Assembly: GCF_000158095.2 (NCBI RefSeq)
Contig: NZ_CM011002.1
Span: forward strand, 4,196,703 to 4,260,702
Source of the DNA: Roseibium alexandrii DFL-11
Lineage (GTDB): Bacteria; Pseudomonadota; Alphaproteobacteria; Rhizobiales; Stappiaceae
Length of the DNA: 64,000 bases
Direction of reading: 5' to 3'
Shown: piece after piece, positions 26,219-35,882 of the stretch
Numbering within the stretch: position 1 is the stretch's first letter
Layout: each line of letters opens with the position of its first letter
Translations under genes and position numbers: made by a program
Notes under the pieces: model-generated
What the model was told of the DNA's origin: nothing
Databases searched by the model: none
What the model saw: the letters and a program-made list of their open reading frames with translations, nothing else

Positions 26219-27016
26219 TCAGCGCGATGTCTGGACTATAGCTTCGTCCGCTTGTTGGGGAAGCTGGCTCACCTGGATGGTTGTGTACTTGTTGATGATA
26301 GCATCCACTGCTCCGACCGATATTTTTTGGTCCAGCATCGCCTGAAAGGCTTTTGCAGCCTCTGCTCTTTCCTTTGGAAACGCGACGTACCGGGGAACAA
26401 CCGCTAATGGTTCTTCTGCAAATTTGAACTTGCCGCTGTAGCCGAGTCTTGCCGCGAGAAACGCTAAGGTATCGCGATCTCCAACGATGGCGTGAAGCCG
26501 TCCAGCAGCAAGCTTGCGGACGTTCGTTTCGTTGTCGGTTGCCTCCTCCTTGGACACATGGTCGGCTTTGTCGAACTCTGGCGCATAGGCGTAGCCGCGA
26601 ACTGTGCCAATGACGAGCCCCGTCAGATCGTCGACGCTTTGAAATTCAATATTTCTGTCCGCAGGAAACATGAGCGTCGTCACGCCGTTTCGGAAAGGGC
26701 CGACCATTCGAAATTTCTCAAAACGCTCTTTGGTACCGACAAACTGGTAGCCTAGGTCGACTTCATTGCTTTCGACACTTTGAACGACCCGCTTCCAAGG
26801 CAATTGGACGAAAACGGGCTTGTAGCCGAGTTCAGTGACAATCAACCGCACGATTTCAGTGTCGATCCCTTTGAACTGAGCGCCTTGGTAATAATTGTAG
26901 GGAGGAAAGTCGGTCTCAGAGGAGATGAGCCACGAATCCGCGCGTGCTGACGCAGTTTGCGCGAAAACGGCAACGGCCAGAACTGCCACAAGTCGACTAA
27001 ATATCCGCATGAGCAT
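26219..27016 (-). CDS. periplasmic amino-acid-type solute-binding protein (family 3), orphan
   Basis: 265 residues with a signal peptide (FSRLVAVLAVAVFAQTASARA) and a family-3 binding-protein fold: ETDFPPYNYYQGAQFKGIDTE, LPWKRVVQSVESNEVDLGYQ, and GLVIGTVRGYAYAPEF. The WKR motif and RTKERFEKF-like region are typical of the PaaT/GlnH subgroup. No permease or ATPase genes flank it, so it may feed a remote transporter or be a sensor. The ATG at 27016 was chosen; a GTG one codon earlier also exists. Confidence 0.82.
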   Translation of the reverse strand: MLMRIFSRLVAVLAVAVFAQTASARADSWLISSETDFPPYNYYQGAQFKGIDTEIVRLIVTELGYKPVFVQLPWKRVVQSVESNEVDLGYQFVGTKERFEKFRMVGPFRNGVTTLMFPADRNIEFQSVDDLTGLVIGTVRGYAYAPEFDKADHVSKEEATDNETNVRKLAAGRLHAIVGDRDTLAFLAARLGYSGKFKFAEEPLAVVPRYVAFPKERAEAAKAFQAMLDQKISVGAVDAIINKYTTIQVSQLPQQADEAIVQTSR

Positions 27017-27121
27017 CACCGCTGCTGACAGAATGGTCTAATCCTGTCAGTGAAGGGTGAAAGAACGCTTGCGGTAAAGGTATAAAGTCAGCTTCGGAGC
27101 GGGTTTTCGGTGCTTTTCGTT

Positions 27122-27376
27122 CTACGCTTTTTTGACTTCGATGGCCAAGGCGTGGACGCTGCTGGCAAGTTCGTCGGCCAGAACTTCATTGATCGCGCGG
27201 TGCTGTCCGACGCGGGACATCGACTGAAAGGCGTCAGCGGCAATCTGAACCCGGAAATGGGTTTCGCCGCCCTCGCGCCAGCCACCATGTCCGCGATGGT
27301 TTTCTGATTCGTCGATGACGTTGAGGTGGGACGGTGCAAAAGCGGCCGTCAGCTTGTCGGTAATAGTCTGTTTCAT
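27122..27376 (-). CDS. bolA: BolA family protein
   Basis: 84 residues with the BolA fold: ITDKLTAAFAPSHLNVIDES, the HRGHGGWREGGETHFRV loop, and the SRVGQHRAINEVLADEL helix. BolA proteins pair with monothiol glutaredoxins in iron-sulfur trafficking and stress control. The ATG at 27376 has GGAA at a good distance; an ATG two codons upstream is too close to it. It is divergent from the J-domain gene, a layout conserved in Rhizobiales. Confidence 0.92.
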   Translation of the reverse strand: MKQTITDKLTAAFAPSHLNVIDESENHRGHGGWREGGETHFRVQIAADAFQSMSRVGQHRAINEVLADELASSVHALAIEVKKA

Positions 27377-27562
27377 GCTCATTTCCGGACTTTGGGGAGC
27401 ACGGATAAAAAGTTCAAGTCTAGGCGTGTGCTGAACAGCCTGATATTGTCTCAGGCTGTTTGATTTCCCGCGCCGGTTCCATCGTCGAAAAGACTCTGGA
27501 AGACGGCCAACTACCAACGTCACCGGCTTGCCCGGTGGATACAAGATCCCATAATCGACCCA

Positions 27563-28162
27563 ATGAAACTCGATTCAAAAATATTCGACAGCATCCGGGT
27601 GAAGCCGGACAAAGATCGCAAGGAGCGGATGACCGAAGACCGGCATCCCGTTTGTGAACACCCGGGGTGCAAACGCCCTGGTACACACAAGGCGCCAAAA
27701 GGGCGGGACCGCGAAGGCCAGTACTTTCACTTCTGCGTCGACCACGTTCGCGAATACAATAAGACGTATAACTACTTCAACGGTATGGGTGACGATGATG
27801 TCCGCACTTACCAGAAAGACAGCCTAACCGGTCATAGGCCGACCTGGAAGATGGGTGTCAACCGGCAAGCGGCTGACGGACCTGACGGGTTTGACGCAAG
27901 GTCATCGATGCGCGGCAACGCGCAGCGCCGGGCCGAACAAGTGCGCCGCCCGCGCGAAAGAAAGCTTTTGACGCTTGAAAAACGGTCGCTTGATGTGCTC
28001 AATCTGCCGTACACAGCACGTGGAAGCGAAATCAAAGCGCGCTATAAAGAACTTGTGAAATTAAACCATCCGGATGCCAATGGCGGGGATCGCTCTTCGG
28101 AAGACCGCCTGCGGGAAATCATTCAGGCGTATAACGTTCTGAAAAAGGCCGGTTTCCTCTAA
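27563..28162 (+). CDS. J-domain (DnaJ-like) protein
   Basis: 199 residues. A cysteine/histidine-rich N-terminal part (CEHPGCKRPGTHKAP, then FHFCVDHV) could bind a metal, and the C-terminal J domain has the HPD tripeptide in LVKLNHPDANGG and ends AYNVLKKAGFL. It should stimulate an Hsp70. It lies upstream of cobS-cobT with 66 bases between, as in many alphaproteobacteria. Confidence 0.88.
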   Translation: MKLDSKIFDSIRVKPDKDRKERMTEDRHPVCEHPGCKRPGTHKAPKGRDREGQYFHFCVDHVREYNKTYNYFNGMGDDDVRTYQKDSLTGHRPTWKMGVNRQAADGPDGFDARSSMRGNAQRRAEQVRRPRERKLLTLEKRSLDVLNLPYTARGSEIKARYKELVKLNHPDANGGDRSSEDRLREIIQAYNVLKKAGFL

Positions 28163-28228
28163 GCTTGCAGGGCCCTGCTTGCTTTTCCCAAACGACCCAT
28201 CCCGGCGCTCCGGGACTGCGGAGGACTG

Positions 28229-29215
28229 ATGACTGAGACGACGACTGCGGCCATGGCGATGCCGGACACTGAAATTTCTGTCGAAGAGGTGTTTGGCTTC
28301 AAGTCGGACCTGAAGGTCCCGGCCTTTTCCACGCCGTCAGAGCATGTGCCGGAACCCGATCCCGATTATCTTTTCGACCGGGCAACGACCCTAGCGATCC
28401 TGGCGGGTTTTGCGCACAACCGCCGCGTGATGGTGACCGGCTACCACGGGACGGGCAAATCGACGCATATCGAGCAGGTTGCCTCGCGTCTGAACTGGCC
28501 GTGTATCCGGGTTAACCTCGACAGTCATATCTCGCGTATCGATCTGGTCGGTAAAGACGCAATTGTTCTGAAGGACGGTCAGCAAGTGACCGAATTCAAG
28601 GACGGCATTCTGCCGTGGGCGTATCAGCACAATGTTGCGCTGGTGTTCGACGAATACGATGCAGGCCGTCCGGACGTGATGTTCGTAATCCAACGGATCC
28701 TGGAGTCTTCGGGCCGTTTGACGCTTCTCGACCAGAGCCGGGTCATCCGCCCGCACGCGGCCTTCCGGTTGTTCGCAACTGCCAACACGGTCGGGCTCGG
28801 CGATACGTCCGGTCTTTACCACGGCACGCAGCAGATCAACCAGGCGCAGATGGACCGCTGGTCGATTGTCACCACGCTGAATTACCTGCCGCACGACAAT
28901 GAAGTCGACATTGTTCTGTCGAAGGCCAAGCACTTCCAGAACGATGAAGGCCGGAACACGGTTTCCAAGATGGTCCGGCTGGCCGACATGACCCGGAATG
29001 CGTTCATCAATGGAGATCTCTCCACGGTTATGAGCCCGCGGACGGTGATCACCTGGGCGGAGAACGCGGAAATTTTTGGTGATGTCGGTTTTTCCTTCCG
29101 CCTGACCTTCCTGAACAAGTGCGACGACATGGAGCAGTCGCTTGTGGCAGAGTTTTATCAACGCTGCTTCGGTGAAGATCTGCCGGAATCCGCTGTCAAC
29201 GTTGTAATGAGCTGA
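28229..29215 (+). CDS. cobS: cobaltochelatase AAA+ subunit CobS
   Basis: 328 residues. Walker [10 protein letters not shown] (71-79), Walker [12 protein letters not shown], and sensor-1 [10 protein letters not shown]. With CobT and CobN it inserts cobalt into hydrogenobyrinic acid diamide in the aerobic B12 pathway. It begins with a GAGGA ribosome site and is followed by cobT seven bases later. No cobalamin riboswitch is visible upstream. cobN is elsewhere. Confidence 0.95.
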   Translation: MTETTTAAMAMPDTEISVEEVFGFKSDLKVPAFSTPSEHVPEPDPDYLFDRATTLAILAGFAHNRRVMVTGYHGTGKSTHIEQVASRLNWPCIRVNLDSHISRIDLVGKDAIVLKDGQQVTEFKDGILPWAYQHNVALVFDEYDAGRPDVMFVIQRILESSGRLTLLDQSRVIRPHAAFRLFATANTVGLGDTSGLYHGTQQINQAQMDRWSIVTTLNYLPHDNEVDIVLSKAKHFQNDEGRNTVSKMVRLADMTRNAFINGDLSTVMSPRTVITWAENAEIFGDVGFSFRLTFLNKCDDMEQSLVAEFYQRCFGEDLPESAVNVVMS

Positions 29216-29222
29216 GGTCCCT

Positions 29223-31139
29223 ATGGCGCCGCGGCCAGGTAGCAACTCTCTTCCGGGCAACAAGCCCGCCCCGACGACGGAACCGCTGAAACAGTCCGTT
29301 GCCGGCACCATGCGGGCGATTTCGGGCGAGGCGGAGCTGGAAGTTACATTCTCCGGCGACCGGCCGGGCTTGTCGGGCCTGTCTGCCCGCTTGCCTGAAC
29401 CGTCCCGTAAGCTGAATGCGCACGAGGTCGCGGTCACGCGCGGGCTCTCGGATTCCATGGCGCTCAAGATTGCCTGTCACGACAAGGCAGTGCACGCCAA
29501 GAACATGCCGCAAGGCATGGATGCGCGGGCGATCTTCGAATCTGTTGAACAAGCGCGCTGTGAAGCGGTCGGCGCGCGCCGGATGCAGGGTGTTGCCGAC
29601 AACCTGGCCGTCATGCTCAACGACAAGTTCCGCAAGTCCGGTGCGCCGGATATCGCGAGCCGGGAAGAAGCACCCCTTCAGGATGCCCTGTCGCTGATCG
29701 TGCGCGAACGCTTGACCGGTGCCAAGCCGCCGGAAAGTGCGGCCAAGCTGGTCGACATGTGGCGCGACTGGGTGGAGAACAAGGCGGGCGCGGAGCTTGA
29801 CAGTCTCGAAGCCGAGGTTGAGGACCAGAACGGGTTTGCCTCGCGTCTGCGTGACGTTCTGAAATCTCTCGATATGGCGGATGAGCTGGGTGAGCAGGAC
29901 GAGGACCTCGATCCGGAGCAAAACGACGACGCCGGCAACAACGACGAAGCCGAAACCGGGGACGATACCGAAGAGGACAGCGGTGAGCAGGAAGCTGCAC
30001 CCCAGGAAATGGAACTTTCCGGGGAGGAGCAGGACGCCGGTGACACGGAAGCCTCAGAAGCGGACTTCGACCAGATGGTCGACCAGGACATGGCTGACGA
30101 TTCTGAAGAAGCTGGCGAGAGTGACCGTCAGGATCATCCCTTCTCCAACAAGCCGCCGGAATCCGATTATCGGGTGTTTACGACCCAGTTCGATGAAACA
30201 ATCACGGCTGAAGAGCTGTGTGACACCGCCGAGCTGGATCGCTTGCGCGGGTTCCTCGACAAGCAGTTGACCCATCTGCAAGGGGCTGTTGCCCGTCTTG
30301 CCAACCGGTTGCAGCGCAAATTGATGGCCCAGCAGAACCGGGCCTGGGATTTCGACCTCGAAGAAGGTCTTCTCGATACCGCACGCCTGACCCGGGCTGT
30401 GACCGATCCGATGGCGCCTCTGGCTTTCAAGCAAGAGCGGGACACCAACTTCCGGGATACCGTCGTCACACTTCTTCTGGACAACTCCGGTTCCATGCGC
30501 GGCCGTCCGATTACGGTGGCAGCCACCTGTGCCGACATTCTTGCGCGGACGCTGGAACGGTGCGGCGTGAAAGTTGAAATCCTTGGTTTCACAACGAAAG
30601 CCTGGAAGGGTGGTCAGTCGCGCGAAAGCTGGATTGGTGCTGGCAAACCGCCTACACCGGGCCGGCTGAATGATCTAAGGCATATCATCTACAAGTCAGC
30701 AGATGCGCCCTGGCGGCGCGCCCGCCGCAATCTTGGTTTGATGATGCGCGAAGGCCTCTTGAAAGAGAACATTGACGGTGAGGCCCTGCTCTGGGCGCAT
30801 GACCGGTTGATGGCACGGCCGGAACAACGGCGCATCCTGATGATGATTTCAGACGGCGCACCGGTTGATGACACGACCTTGTCGGTCAATCCGGGCAACT
30901 ATCTGGAGCGTCACCTGCGCTATGTGATCGAGGACATTGAAACGCGGTCGCCGGTGGAGCTCATTGCGATCGGCATTGGCCACGACGTGACACGTTACTA
31001 TCGCCGGGCCGTCACCATCGTCGACGCCGAAGAGCTTGCAGGCGCGATGACCGACCAGCTTGCGGACCTCTTTGACGACGAGGTCCAGATGGCCGCGCAA
31101 TTCGGCAGAGGCCGTCAGCGCCGGGCTGGACGCAGGTGA
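29223..31139 (+). CDS. cobT: cobaltochelatase subunit CobT
   Basis: 638 residues. A conserved N-terminal half is followed by a long acidic spacer (about 210-320, rich in Asp, Glu and Gln) and a C-terminal von Willebrand A domain with the MIDAS motif [11 protein letters not shown] (near residue 420) and the [11 protein letters not shown] region. CobT forms the ring complex with CobS that drives CobN. The acidic spacer is normal for the family. It probably shares transcription with the esterase gene that follows. Confidence 0.95.
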   Translation: MAPRPGSNSLPGNKPAPTTEPLKQSVAGTMRAISGEAELEVTFSGDRPGLSGLSARLPEPSRKLNAHEVAVTRGLSDSMALKIACHDKAVHAKNMPQGMDARAIFESVEQARCEAVGARRMQGVADNLAVMLNDKFRKSGAPDIASREEAPLQDALSLIVRERLTGAKPPESAAKLVDMWRDWVENKAGAELDSLEAEVEDQNGFASRLRDVLKSLDMADELGEQDEDLDPEQNDDAGNNDEAETGDDTEEDSGEQEAAPQEMELSGEEQDAGDTEASEADFDQMVDQDMADDSEEAGESDRQDHPFSNKPPESDYRVFTTQFDETITAEELCDTAELDRLRGFLDKQLTHLQGAVARLANRLQRKLMAQQNRAWDFDLEEGLLDTARLTRAVTDPMAPLAFKQERDTNFRDTVVTLLLDNSGSMRGRPITVAATCADILARTLERCGVKVEILGFTTKAWKGGQSRESWIGAGKPPTPGRLNDLRHIIYKSADAPWRRARRNLGLMMREGLLKENIDGEALLWAHDRLMARPEQRRILMMISDGAPVDDTTLSVNPGNYLERHLRYVIEDIETRSPVELIAIGIGHDVTRYYRRAVTIVDAEELAGAMTDQLADLFDDEVQMAAQFGRGRQRRAGRR

Positions 31140-31154
31140 GCAGGTTATGAGGGC

Positions 31155-32189
31155 ATGAGCGCTTTCTTCTCTAAGTTTATAAGGACCGCTGCAGCCGGAC
31201 TGGCTGCAGCGGTTCTCTCGTTTTCCGCGCCAGTGTCTGCCGAAAGTCTCCTGGATGAAGCTAAACAGGTCCGGGTGAAGACACGGCCGATTGAGACCTT
31301 CCATATCGGCCATTCGAACACTGAGTTCGGGAAGCTGACGTTTCTGGGCGGTTTCGAGATCCTGGCTTCTGATCGCAAGACCGGCGGATTATCTGGGGTG
31401 ATCAGTCTTGATGACGGCAATCGCTTGCTTGCTGTGACCGACAATGGCCACTGGGTTGCCGCCACGGTCGAGCAAACGGACGAAGGTGCTCCAACTGGGC
31501 TGTCGGATCTGCGTTACGCGGTCCTGTTAGGTGCGGATGGAAAGTCACTCAGAGCCCGCTGGGGACATGACACCGAGGCGCTGACCCTCAATGCCACCGG
31601 TCTCTATGTGTCTGCAGAGCGCAATCACGCAGTGTATCATTATGAGTGGCCGCTCCTGACCGGGGATGAAAGAATGCTTGGTCAGCTATCCTTGCCGAAG
31701 GCGCTGGACAGGTTACCGCGCAACACGGGCATAGAAGCCCTGGCCGCAGGACCGGCAGGCGGCCTGCTTGATGGCAAGTTGATTGCGATCAGCGAAACAA
31801 CACCTAGCGATGAACATGATTTCCTCGGGTTTATTCTTGGTTCGGACGGCGCTGAAGAGTTCTCTATCAAACGCCATGACCGCTTTGATGTAACCGATGC
31901 GGCTTTCTTGCCGGATGGCGACCTGCTCCTCATGGAGCGGCGCTTTAACATGAAGGATCTCATTGGTCTGCGCTTGCGGCGGCTTCCGGGCAGCGATCTC
32001 AAGGCTGGAGCGGCTTTGGATGGAGAAATCCTTTTGGAGGCGGACTTCAATTACCAAATCGACAATATGGAAGCCCTGGCCGTCCACCAGAATGCGGCCG
32101 GTGACACTATCCTGACGCTCTTGTCCGACAACAACCGTTCGCTGTTGCAACGCACCCTGCTTCTGCGCTTCCGTTTGAATGAACAATGA
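31155..32189 (+). CDS. secreted esterase-like/phytase-like protein
   Basis: 344 residues with a signal peptide (AAAGLAAAVLSFSAPVSA). It has the esterase-like phytase fold found next to B12 genes in alphaproteobacteria: FHIGHSNTEFGKLTFLGGFE, VISLDDGNRLLAVTDNGHWV, RNTGIEALAA, VTDAAFLPDGDLLLMERRF and NMEALAVHQNAAGDTILTLLSDNN. A beta-propeller-like hydrolase is likely; the substrate is unknown. It is 15 bases after cobT and ends in a bidirectional terminator. Confidence 0.8.
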   Translation: MSAFFSKFIRTAAAGLAAAVLSFSAPVSAESLLDEAKQVRVKTRPIETFHIGHSNTEFGKLTFLGGFEILASDRKTGGLSGVISLDDGNRLLAVTDNGHWVAATVEQTDEGAPTGLSDLRYAVLLGADGKSLRARWGHDTEALTLNATGLYVSAERNHAVYHYEWPLLTGDERMLGQLSLPKALDRLPRNTGIEALAAGPAGGLLDGKLIAISETTPSDEHDFLGFILGSDGAEEFSIKRHDRFDVTDAAFLPDGDLLLMERRFNMKDLIGLRLRRLPGSDLKAGAALDGEILLEADFNYQIDNMEALAVHQNAAGDTILTLLSDNNRSLLQRTLLLRFRLNEQ

Positions 32190-32215
32190 AAAAGGCGCCG
32201 CAATGGGCGCCTTTT
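32190..32215. terminator. bidirectional rho-independent terminator
   Basis: 9-bp stem AAAGGCGCC / GGCGCCTTT, loop GCAATG. A-runs and T-runs flank both sides, so it can serve both the esterase-like gene and the convergent yhhQ. Confidence 0.85.
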
Positions 32216-32237
32216 GAAAGATTTATTGAGCCTTACC

Positions 32238-32924
32238 TTAGGCGGCTGATCCGTTTGGTTGCGGCTGGAACATGTTCAGCACAAACCGGTAGGGAGCGAG
32301 CAAAGCAACAGCAACCAGCATCTTGACCATGAAGTCGCCAACGGCCAGCGAAGCCCACAGCGGGACCTGGAAGGCATCGGCAATCCCGAGGAAGGGAACC
32401 GGGAACGCAAGCGAGCCGTCTTCCATGCCAAAAATGACGTCAATGAAGGCGAAGGCCGCGGCAAAGGCAATCCCGAAGAACAGGAGGGTGTCGATCATGG
32501 AGCCGATCAGTGATGAGGCGATCGGCGCTTTCCACCAGGTCAAGCGGCGGAGACGGTCGAATATCGTCACGTCGAGCAGTTGGGCAACAAGAAACGCTGT
32601 TCCTGAGGCGACGAGGATCCGGGGGGTCGTGAAGGCTTCGTTGAACGTCCAGAACACCATCGGGACAACAATCGCGATCACAAAGCCGGTTAGAACGACT
32701 TTCCGGGCCGCGGACGGGCCAAAGCGCCGGTTCGTCAGGTCCGTGACCAGAAACGCGATCGGATAGGTGAAGGCGCCCCAGGTAAGGAGGTCCGCCAGGT
32801 TAACTCCGGCCAGCGTGTGCTCGACCGGGAATTGGACCAGAAAATTCGAGGCCACAACGACAATCGCCATCGCGAACACCGCGATGGCGAGATCGGCCAC
32901 GGAGAAACTCCGGGTTTTTTCCAT
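32238..32924 (-). CDS. yhhQ: queuosine precursor transporter (YhhQ/VUT family)
   Basis: 228 residues with six hydrophobic segments. The family region LADLLTWGAFTYPIAFLVTDLTNRRFG is followed by helices and a final VALLAPYRFVLN. It imports a precursor of queuosine such as queuine or preQ bases. The gene starts 17 bases after rpmB on the same strand and has no room for a preQ1 riboswitch. The GluQ synthetase at the left end of the window uses the product, so both steps of Q metabolism are present here. Confidence 0.9.
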   Translation of the reverse strand: MEKTRSFSVADLAIAVFAMAIVVVASNFLVQFPVEHTLAGVNLADLLTWGAFTYPIAFLVTDLTNRRFGPSAARKVVLTGFVIAIVVPMVFWTFNEAFTTPRILVASGTAFLVAQLLDVTIFDRLRRLTWWKAPIASSLIGSMIDTLLFFGIAFAAAFAFIDVIFGMEDGSLAFPVPFLGIADAFQVPLWASLAVGDFMVKMLVAVALLAPYRFVLNMFQPQPNGSAA

Positions 32925-32941
32925 TTTTGACCCCTTAAGGG

Positions 32942-33241
32942 TTAAGCAGCAGCAGCAGCTTCTTCCTGCTTGCGCTTGATGCTGACTTTGATCTTGCGTG
33001 CGTTGTCGGAAAGCTCAGCGTCGGAAGCTTTCATCAGGTACGCATCAAGGCCACCGCGGTGCTCAACAGAACGCAGAGCATGGGCGCTGACTTTCAGCTT
33101 AAATGTCTCGCCGAGCGTGTCGCTCATCAGGGACACGTTGCACAGGTTCGGCAGGAACCGGCGGCGGGATTTGTTGTTTGCGTGAGAGACGTTGTTGCCT
33201 GTCATCACGTCTTTGCCAGAGAGTTCGCAACGGCGAGCCAT
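32942..33241 (-). CDS. rpmB: 50S ribosomal protein L28
   Basis: A 99-residue L28. [20 protein letters not shown] and [13 protein letters not shown] are diagnostic; the C-terminus has an Ala-rich tail. The long upstream frame is spurious: the ATG at 33241 follows an AAGGTGAT ribosome site and gives the family N-terminus. Transcription likely starts at the promoter at 33363 and continues into yhhQ. Confidence 0.97.
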   Translation of the reverse strand: MARRCELSGKDVMTGNNVSHANNKSRRRFLPNLCNVSLMSDTLGETFKLKVSAHALRSVEHRGGLDAYLMKASDAELSDNARKIKVSIKRKQEEAAAAA

Positions 33242-33362
33242 CATATCACCTTTTGTTTTTGTGGCTGGGCCGTTACAGGAACCCAGCAAGACCAACCGGA
33301 AGCGGCGCGGACCTGAGGTCCGGCGACATCGTCTCCGGCAATTCTCGGAAAAAAGTTGCCCC

Positions 33363-33391
33363 GCTATAAAGGGAGTGCGCGCGAACGTCAA
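33363..33391 (-). promoter_or_regulatory. sigma-70-type promoter of rpmB
   Basis: On the minus strand TTGACG (33386-33391), a 17-base spacer, then TATAGC (33363-33368): close to consensus and correctly spaced. It is about 120 bases upstream of rpmB. The rest of the gap between rpmB and the next gene (33242-33582) holds the leader and the 5' side of the divergent gene; I see no other gene in it. Confidence 0.75.
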
Positions 33392-33582
33392 GACATCTGC
33401 GCGCCTTTGATGCGATTCCTTACTTTTATTCCGCATTCGGCAATGCGTTAACCAGTGAGTTACCAAGATTGAGAAGAATTGACACGGTTCGCAAGGGTGA
33501 TTTCATGTTATTGTTGACCTTGCGGAACATCCTTGGCGCGGGGGCGCGAACGCCGCCGGCAGTGCGGCGCGGAGGTTTTGAA

Positions 33583-34413
33583 GTGATTGGTATAAAGTCA
33601 ATTGGACGGATTGCAGTTCTGCCTTTTTTGGCCGCCGCTCTCCTGGTTACTCCGGCGCACGCTAAGAAGAGCACCGTCGGGGGCGTCTATTCCATATCGA
33701 TTGCCGGGTTCAAGGTTGCTCGAGGGACGCTCTCTCTGGTGATGCAGGGAAATGCCTATTCGGCCAAGGTCAATATGGAACCGGCCGGGATCGGAACGTT
33801 GTTTTCGACCGGAAAGGGCGGTGCGGAAGCATCCGGCTGGCTTGTCGGTTCCAAGGTGGTGCCGTCCAAGTACCGGATGGCCTCACATGCGGCCAATCTG
33901 GATTTCTACGTCAACCTGAACCAGGGCTCGGGTAACATCCGGTCCATGGAAGTGACGCCGCAATTCAAGCCGAATGCGGAGCGCATCAAGGTGACAAACC
34001 GCCATCGCCGCAACGCGATGGATCCACTAAGCGCTGCGTTGATGCCGGTCCGGCGGGCAAAAGACAGCCTTGGTCCGAAAGCCTGTTCGCGCAAATTGCC
34101 GATTTTTGACGGTTGGACCCGGTTCGACATCAAACTGTCCTACCAGGGCACCAAGGAGGTTTCCGGTCGCGGTTATGACGGCCCGGTCGTGGTGTGTAAA
34201 GCCAAATGGGTTCCGGTTGCAGGCCACCGTCCGTCCAAGGCGTCGGTGAAATACATGGCGAAGGCGCCGATGGAAATCTGGCTGGCGCCGATGGGCCGGG
34301 ACAATGTTCTGGTGCCCTACCGGATCTCGATTGCAACGAAAAACGGCCGGTTACTCGTTGAAGCCTCGAAACTCAACATTGGTGGCAATGGCAGCGATCA
34401 GGCTGCACGTTAG
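33583..34413 (+). CDS. DUF3108 periplasmic protein
   Basis: 276 residues with a signal peptide (IGRIAVLPFLAAALLVTPAHA) and a DUF3108 core: VYSISIAGFKVARGTLSLVM, FSTGKGGAEASGWL, DPLSAALMPVRRA, YQGTKEVSGRGYDGPVVVCKA and APMEIWLAPMGRDNVLVPYR. Such proteins are thought to be beta-rich envelope proteins; function unknown. The GTG at 33583 follows GGAGG by seven bases and places the signal peptide at the N-terminus, so it is preferred to the longer frame from 33469. Confidence 0.8.
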   Translation: MIGIKSIGRIAVLPFLAAALLVTPAHAKKSTVGGVYSISIAGFKVARGTLSLVMQGNAYSAKVNMEPAGIGTLFSTGKGGAEASGWLVGSKVVPSKYRMASHAANLDFYVNLNQGSGNIRSMEVTPQFKPNAERIKVTNRHRRNAMDPLSAALMPVRRAKDSLGPKACSRKLPIFDGWTRFDIKLSYQGTKEVSGRGYDGPVVVCKAKWVPVAGHRPSKASVKYMAKAPMEIWLAPMGRDNVLVPYRISIATKNGRLLVEASKLNIGGNGSDQAAR

Positions 34414-34648
34414 CAACATTTTCGGGATCCAAACCCCGCTGTCCGATGGTCTTCTATTGAATGCCAAGCCAGTCTGTTGCAGAAGTTGATCAGGCTGGCG
34501 GGATCTGAGTTGCCGGGAAGGCTTGCACCACTTCCCGTCTCTTGATACAGCCCTCATCACCATGCCGATGGGACATCTGTGTTCCCGGTTCTTGATTTTC
34601 GGCTCCGCAGAAAGCTGCGGGTCCGACATGTTTCAGGTTAGCGAGTAC

Positions 34649-35608
34649 ATGCACAGCTATTTGGAATTCGAAAAGCCCGTCGCCGACATTGAAGGCAAGA
34701 TCCAGGAATTGCGGGCTTTGGCCGCAGAAGATGGTGAAGCTGTTCATGTTGAAAGCGAAATCGACCGGCTGAAAACGAAGTCCGCGCAGACGCTGAAAGA
34801 CATCTACGCGAAGCTGACACCGTGGCAGAAAACACTCGTGGCACGTCATCCGGACCGGCCGCATGCGATTGAATACATCACCGGCTTGATCGAGGATTTC
34901 ATCCCACTCGCAGGTGATCGGAACTTCGCTGAAGACCATGCACTTGTGGCTGGCATTGGCCGGTTCCGCGGTCAGTCCGTTGCCGTGCTTGGCCAGGAAA
35001 AGGGCCACGACACCGAAACCCGGCTGAAACACAATTTCGGCATGGTGCGCCCGGAAGGATACCGCAAGGCCGTGCGCGTCATGGAAATGGCTGAGCGTTT
35101 CGGCTTGCCGCTGATTTCGTTTGTGGACACATCCGGTGCCTATCCAGGCCGCGGTGCCGAAGAGCGTGGTCAATCCGAGGCAATCGCCCGGTCGACGGAT
35201 GCTGGCCTTGGCCTTGGTACGCCGTCTGTTGCGGTGGTGATCGGTGAGGGCGGCTCAGGTGGCGCGATCGCAGTTGCCACGGCCAACAAGGTCTTGATGA
35301 TGGAGCATGCCATCTATTCGGTGATTTCACCGGAAGGAGCCGCATCCATCTTGTGGCGCGACAGCGCCAAGGCTCAGGACGCAGCAACAGCTCTCAAGAT
35401 CACAGCTCAGGATTTGAAACAGCTGGGTGTCATCGACAGCATTGTCGATGAACCGGTTGGCGGCGCGCACCGTGCCCGCGAGATTGTCATCGACACCGCC
35501 GGATCGGCGATCGAGGAAGAGTTGAAGCAACTGGCGGGGCTGAGCGCCGATCAGCTGCGCAAGCAGCGGCGCGAGAAGTTCATCGCTATTGGCCGGACGC
35601 TCTCCTGA
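34649..35608 (+). CDS. accA: acetyl-CoA carboxylase carboxyltransferase subunit alpha
   Basis: 319 residues. It starts [18 protein letters not shown] like other alphaproteobacterial AccA and carries the crotonase-fold core: [40 protein letters not shown] and [16 protein letters not shown]. With AccD it transfers carboxyl from biotin to acetyl-CoA for fatty acid synthesis. The longer open frame adds an unrelated leader, so the ATG at 34649 is chosen. The gene appears monocistronic. Confidence 0.95.
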   Translation: MHSYLEFEKPVADIEGKIQELRALAAEDGEAVHVESEIDRLKTKSAQTLKDIYAKLTPWQKTLVARHPDRPHAIEYITGLIEDFIPLAGDRNFAEDHALVAGIGRFRGQSVAVLGQEKGHDTETRLKHNFGMVRPEGYRKAVRVMEMAERFGLPLISFVDTSGAYPGRGAEERGQSEAIARSTDAGLGLGTPSVAVVIGEGGSGGAIAVATANKVLMMEHAIYSVISPEGAASILWRDSAKAQDAATALKITAQDLKQLGVIDSIVDEPVGGAHRAREIVIDTAGSAIEEELKQLAGLSADQLRKQRREKFIAIGRTLS

Positions 35609-35635
35609 TCCGTCTTTTCTGACGAGATTTTGATG

Positions 35636-35659
35636 AAAGGCCGCTGCTTGGCGGCTTTT
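35636..35659 (+). terminator. probable terminator of accA
   Basis: AAAGGCCGC and GCGGCTTTT pair as a stem with one bulged base around TGCTTG, ending in four T residues, 27 bases after the accA stop. Confidence 0.6.
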
Positions 35660-35882
35660 CGCCATTGTGTGGCCAGATTCTGCCGTCACTGAGGCAGAAC
35701 TGCGAAAAGAGCCAGCGGGATAGCTGTGTTTATCACCGGATTGTGGTTCGCTGCCTTTCTGCAGATACAGTAACGTATCATCAACCATCCTTGCCTAGCT
35801 TGGTCTTTGGGGGCGAGATGGGAGTTTTGGCCAGCCGATACACAAACGGCTGAACAAGATCCGATCAGTTTGGGACAGGTAC

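Noticed and set aside
28163..28228. Cobalamin riboswitch before cobS
   Set aside because: The gap is only 66 bases and holds no B12-box-like sequence or suitable pairing.
28391..29467. 358-codon frame on the minus strand across cobS
   Set aside because: It is antisense to clear cobS/cobT coding sequence, with no family features; shadow of GC-rich codon use.
32925..32941. preQ1 riboswitch before yhhQ
   Set aside because: Only 17 bases separate rpmB and yhhQ; too short for an aptamer.
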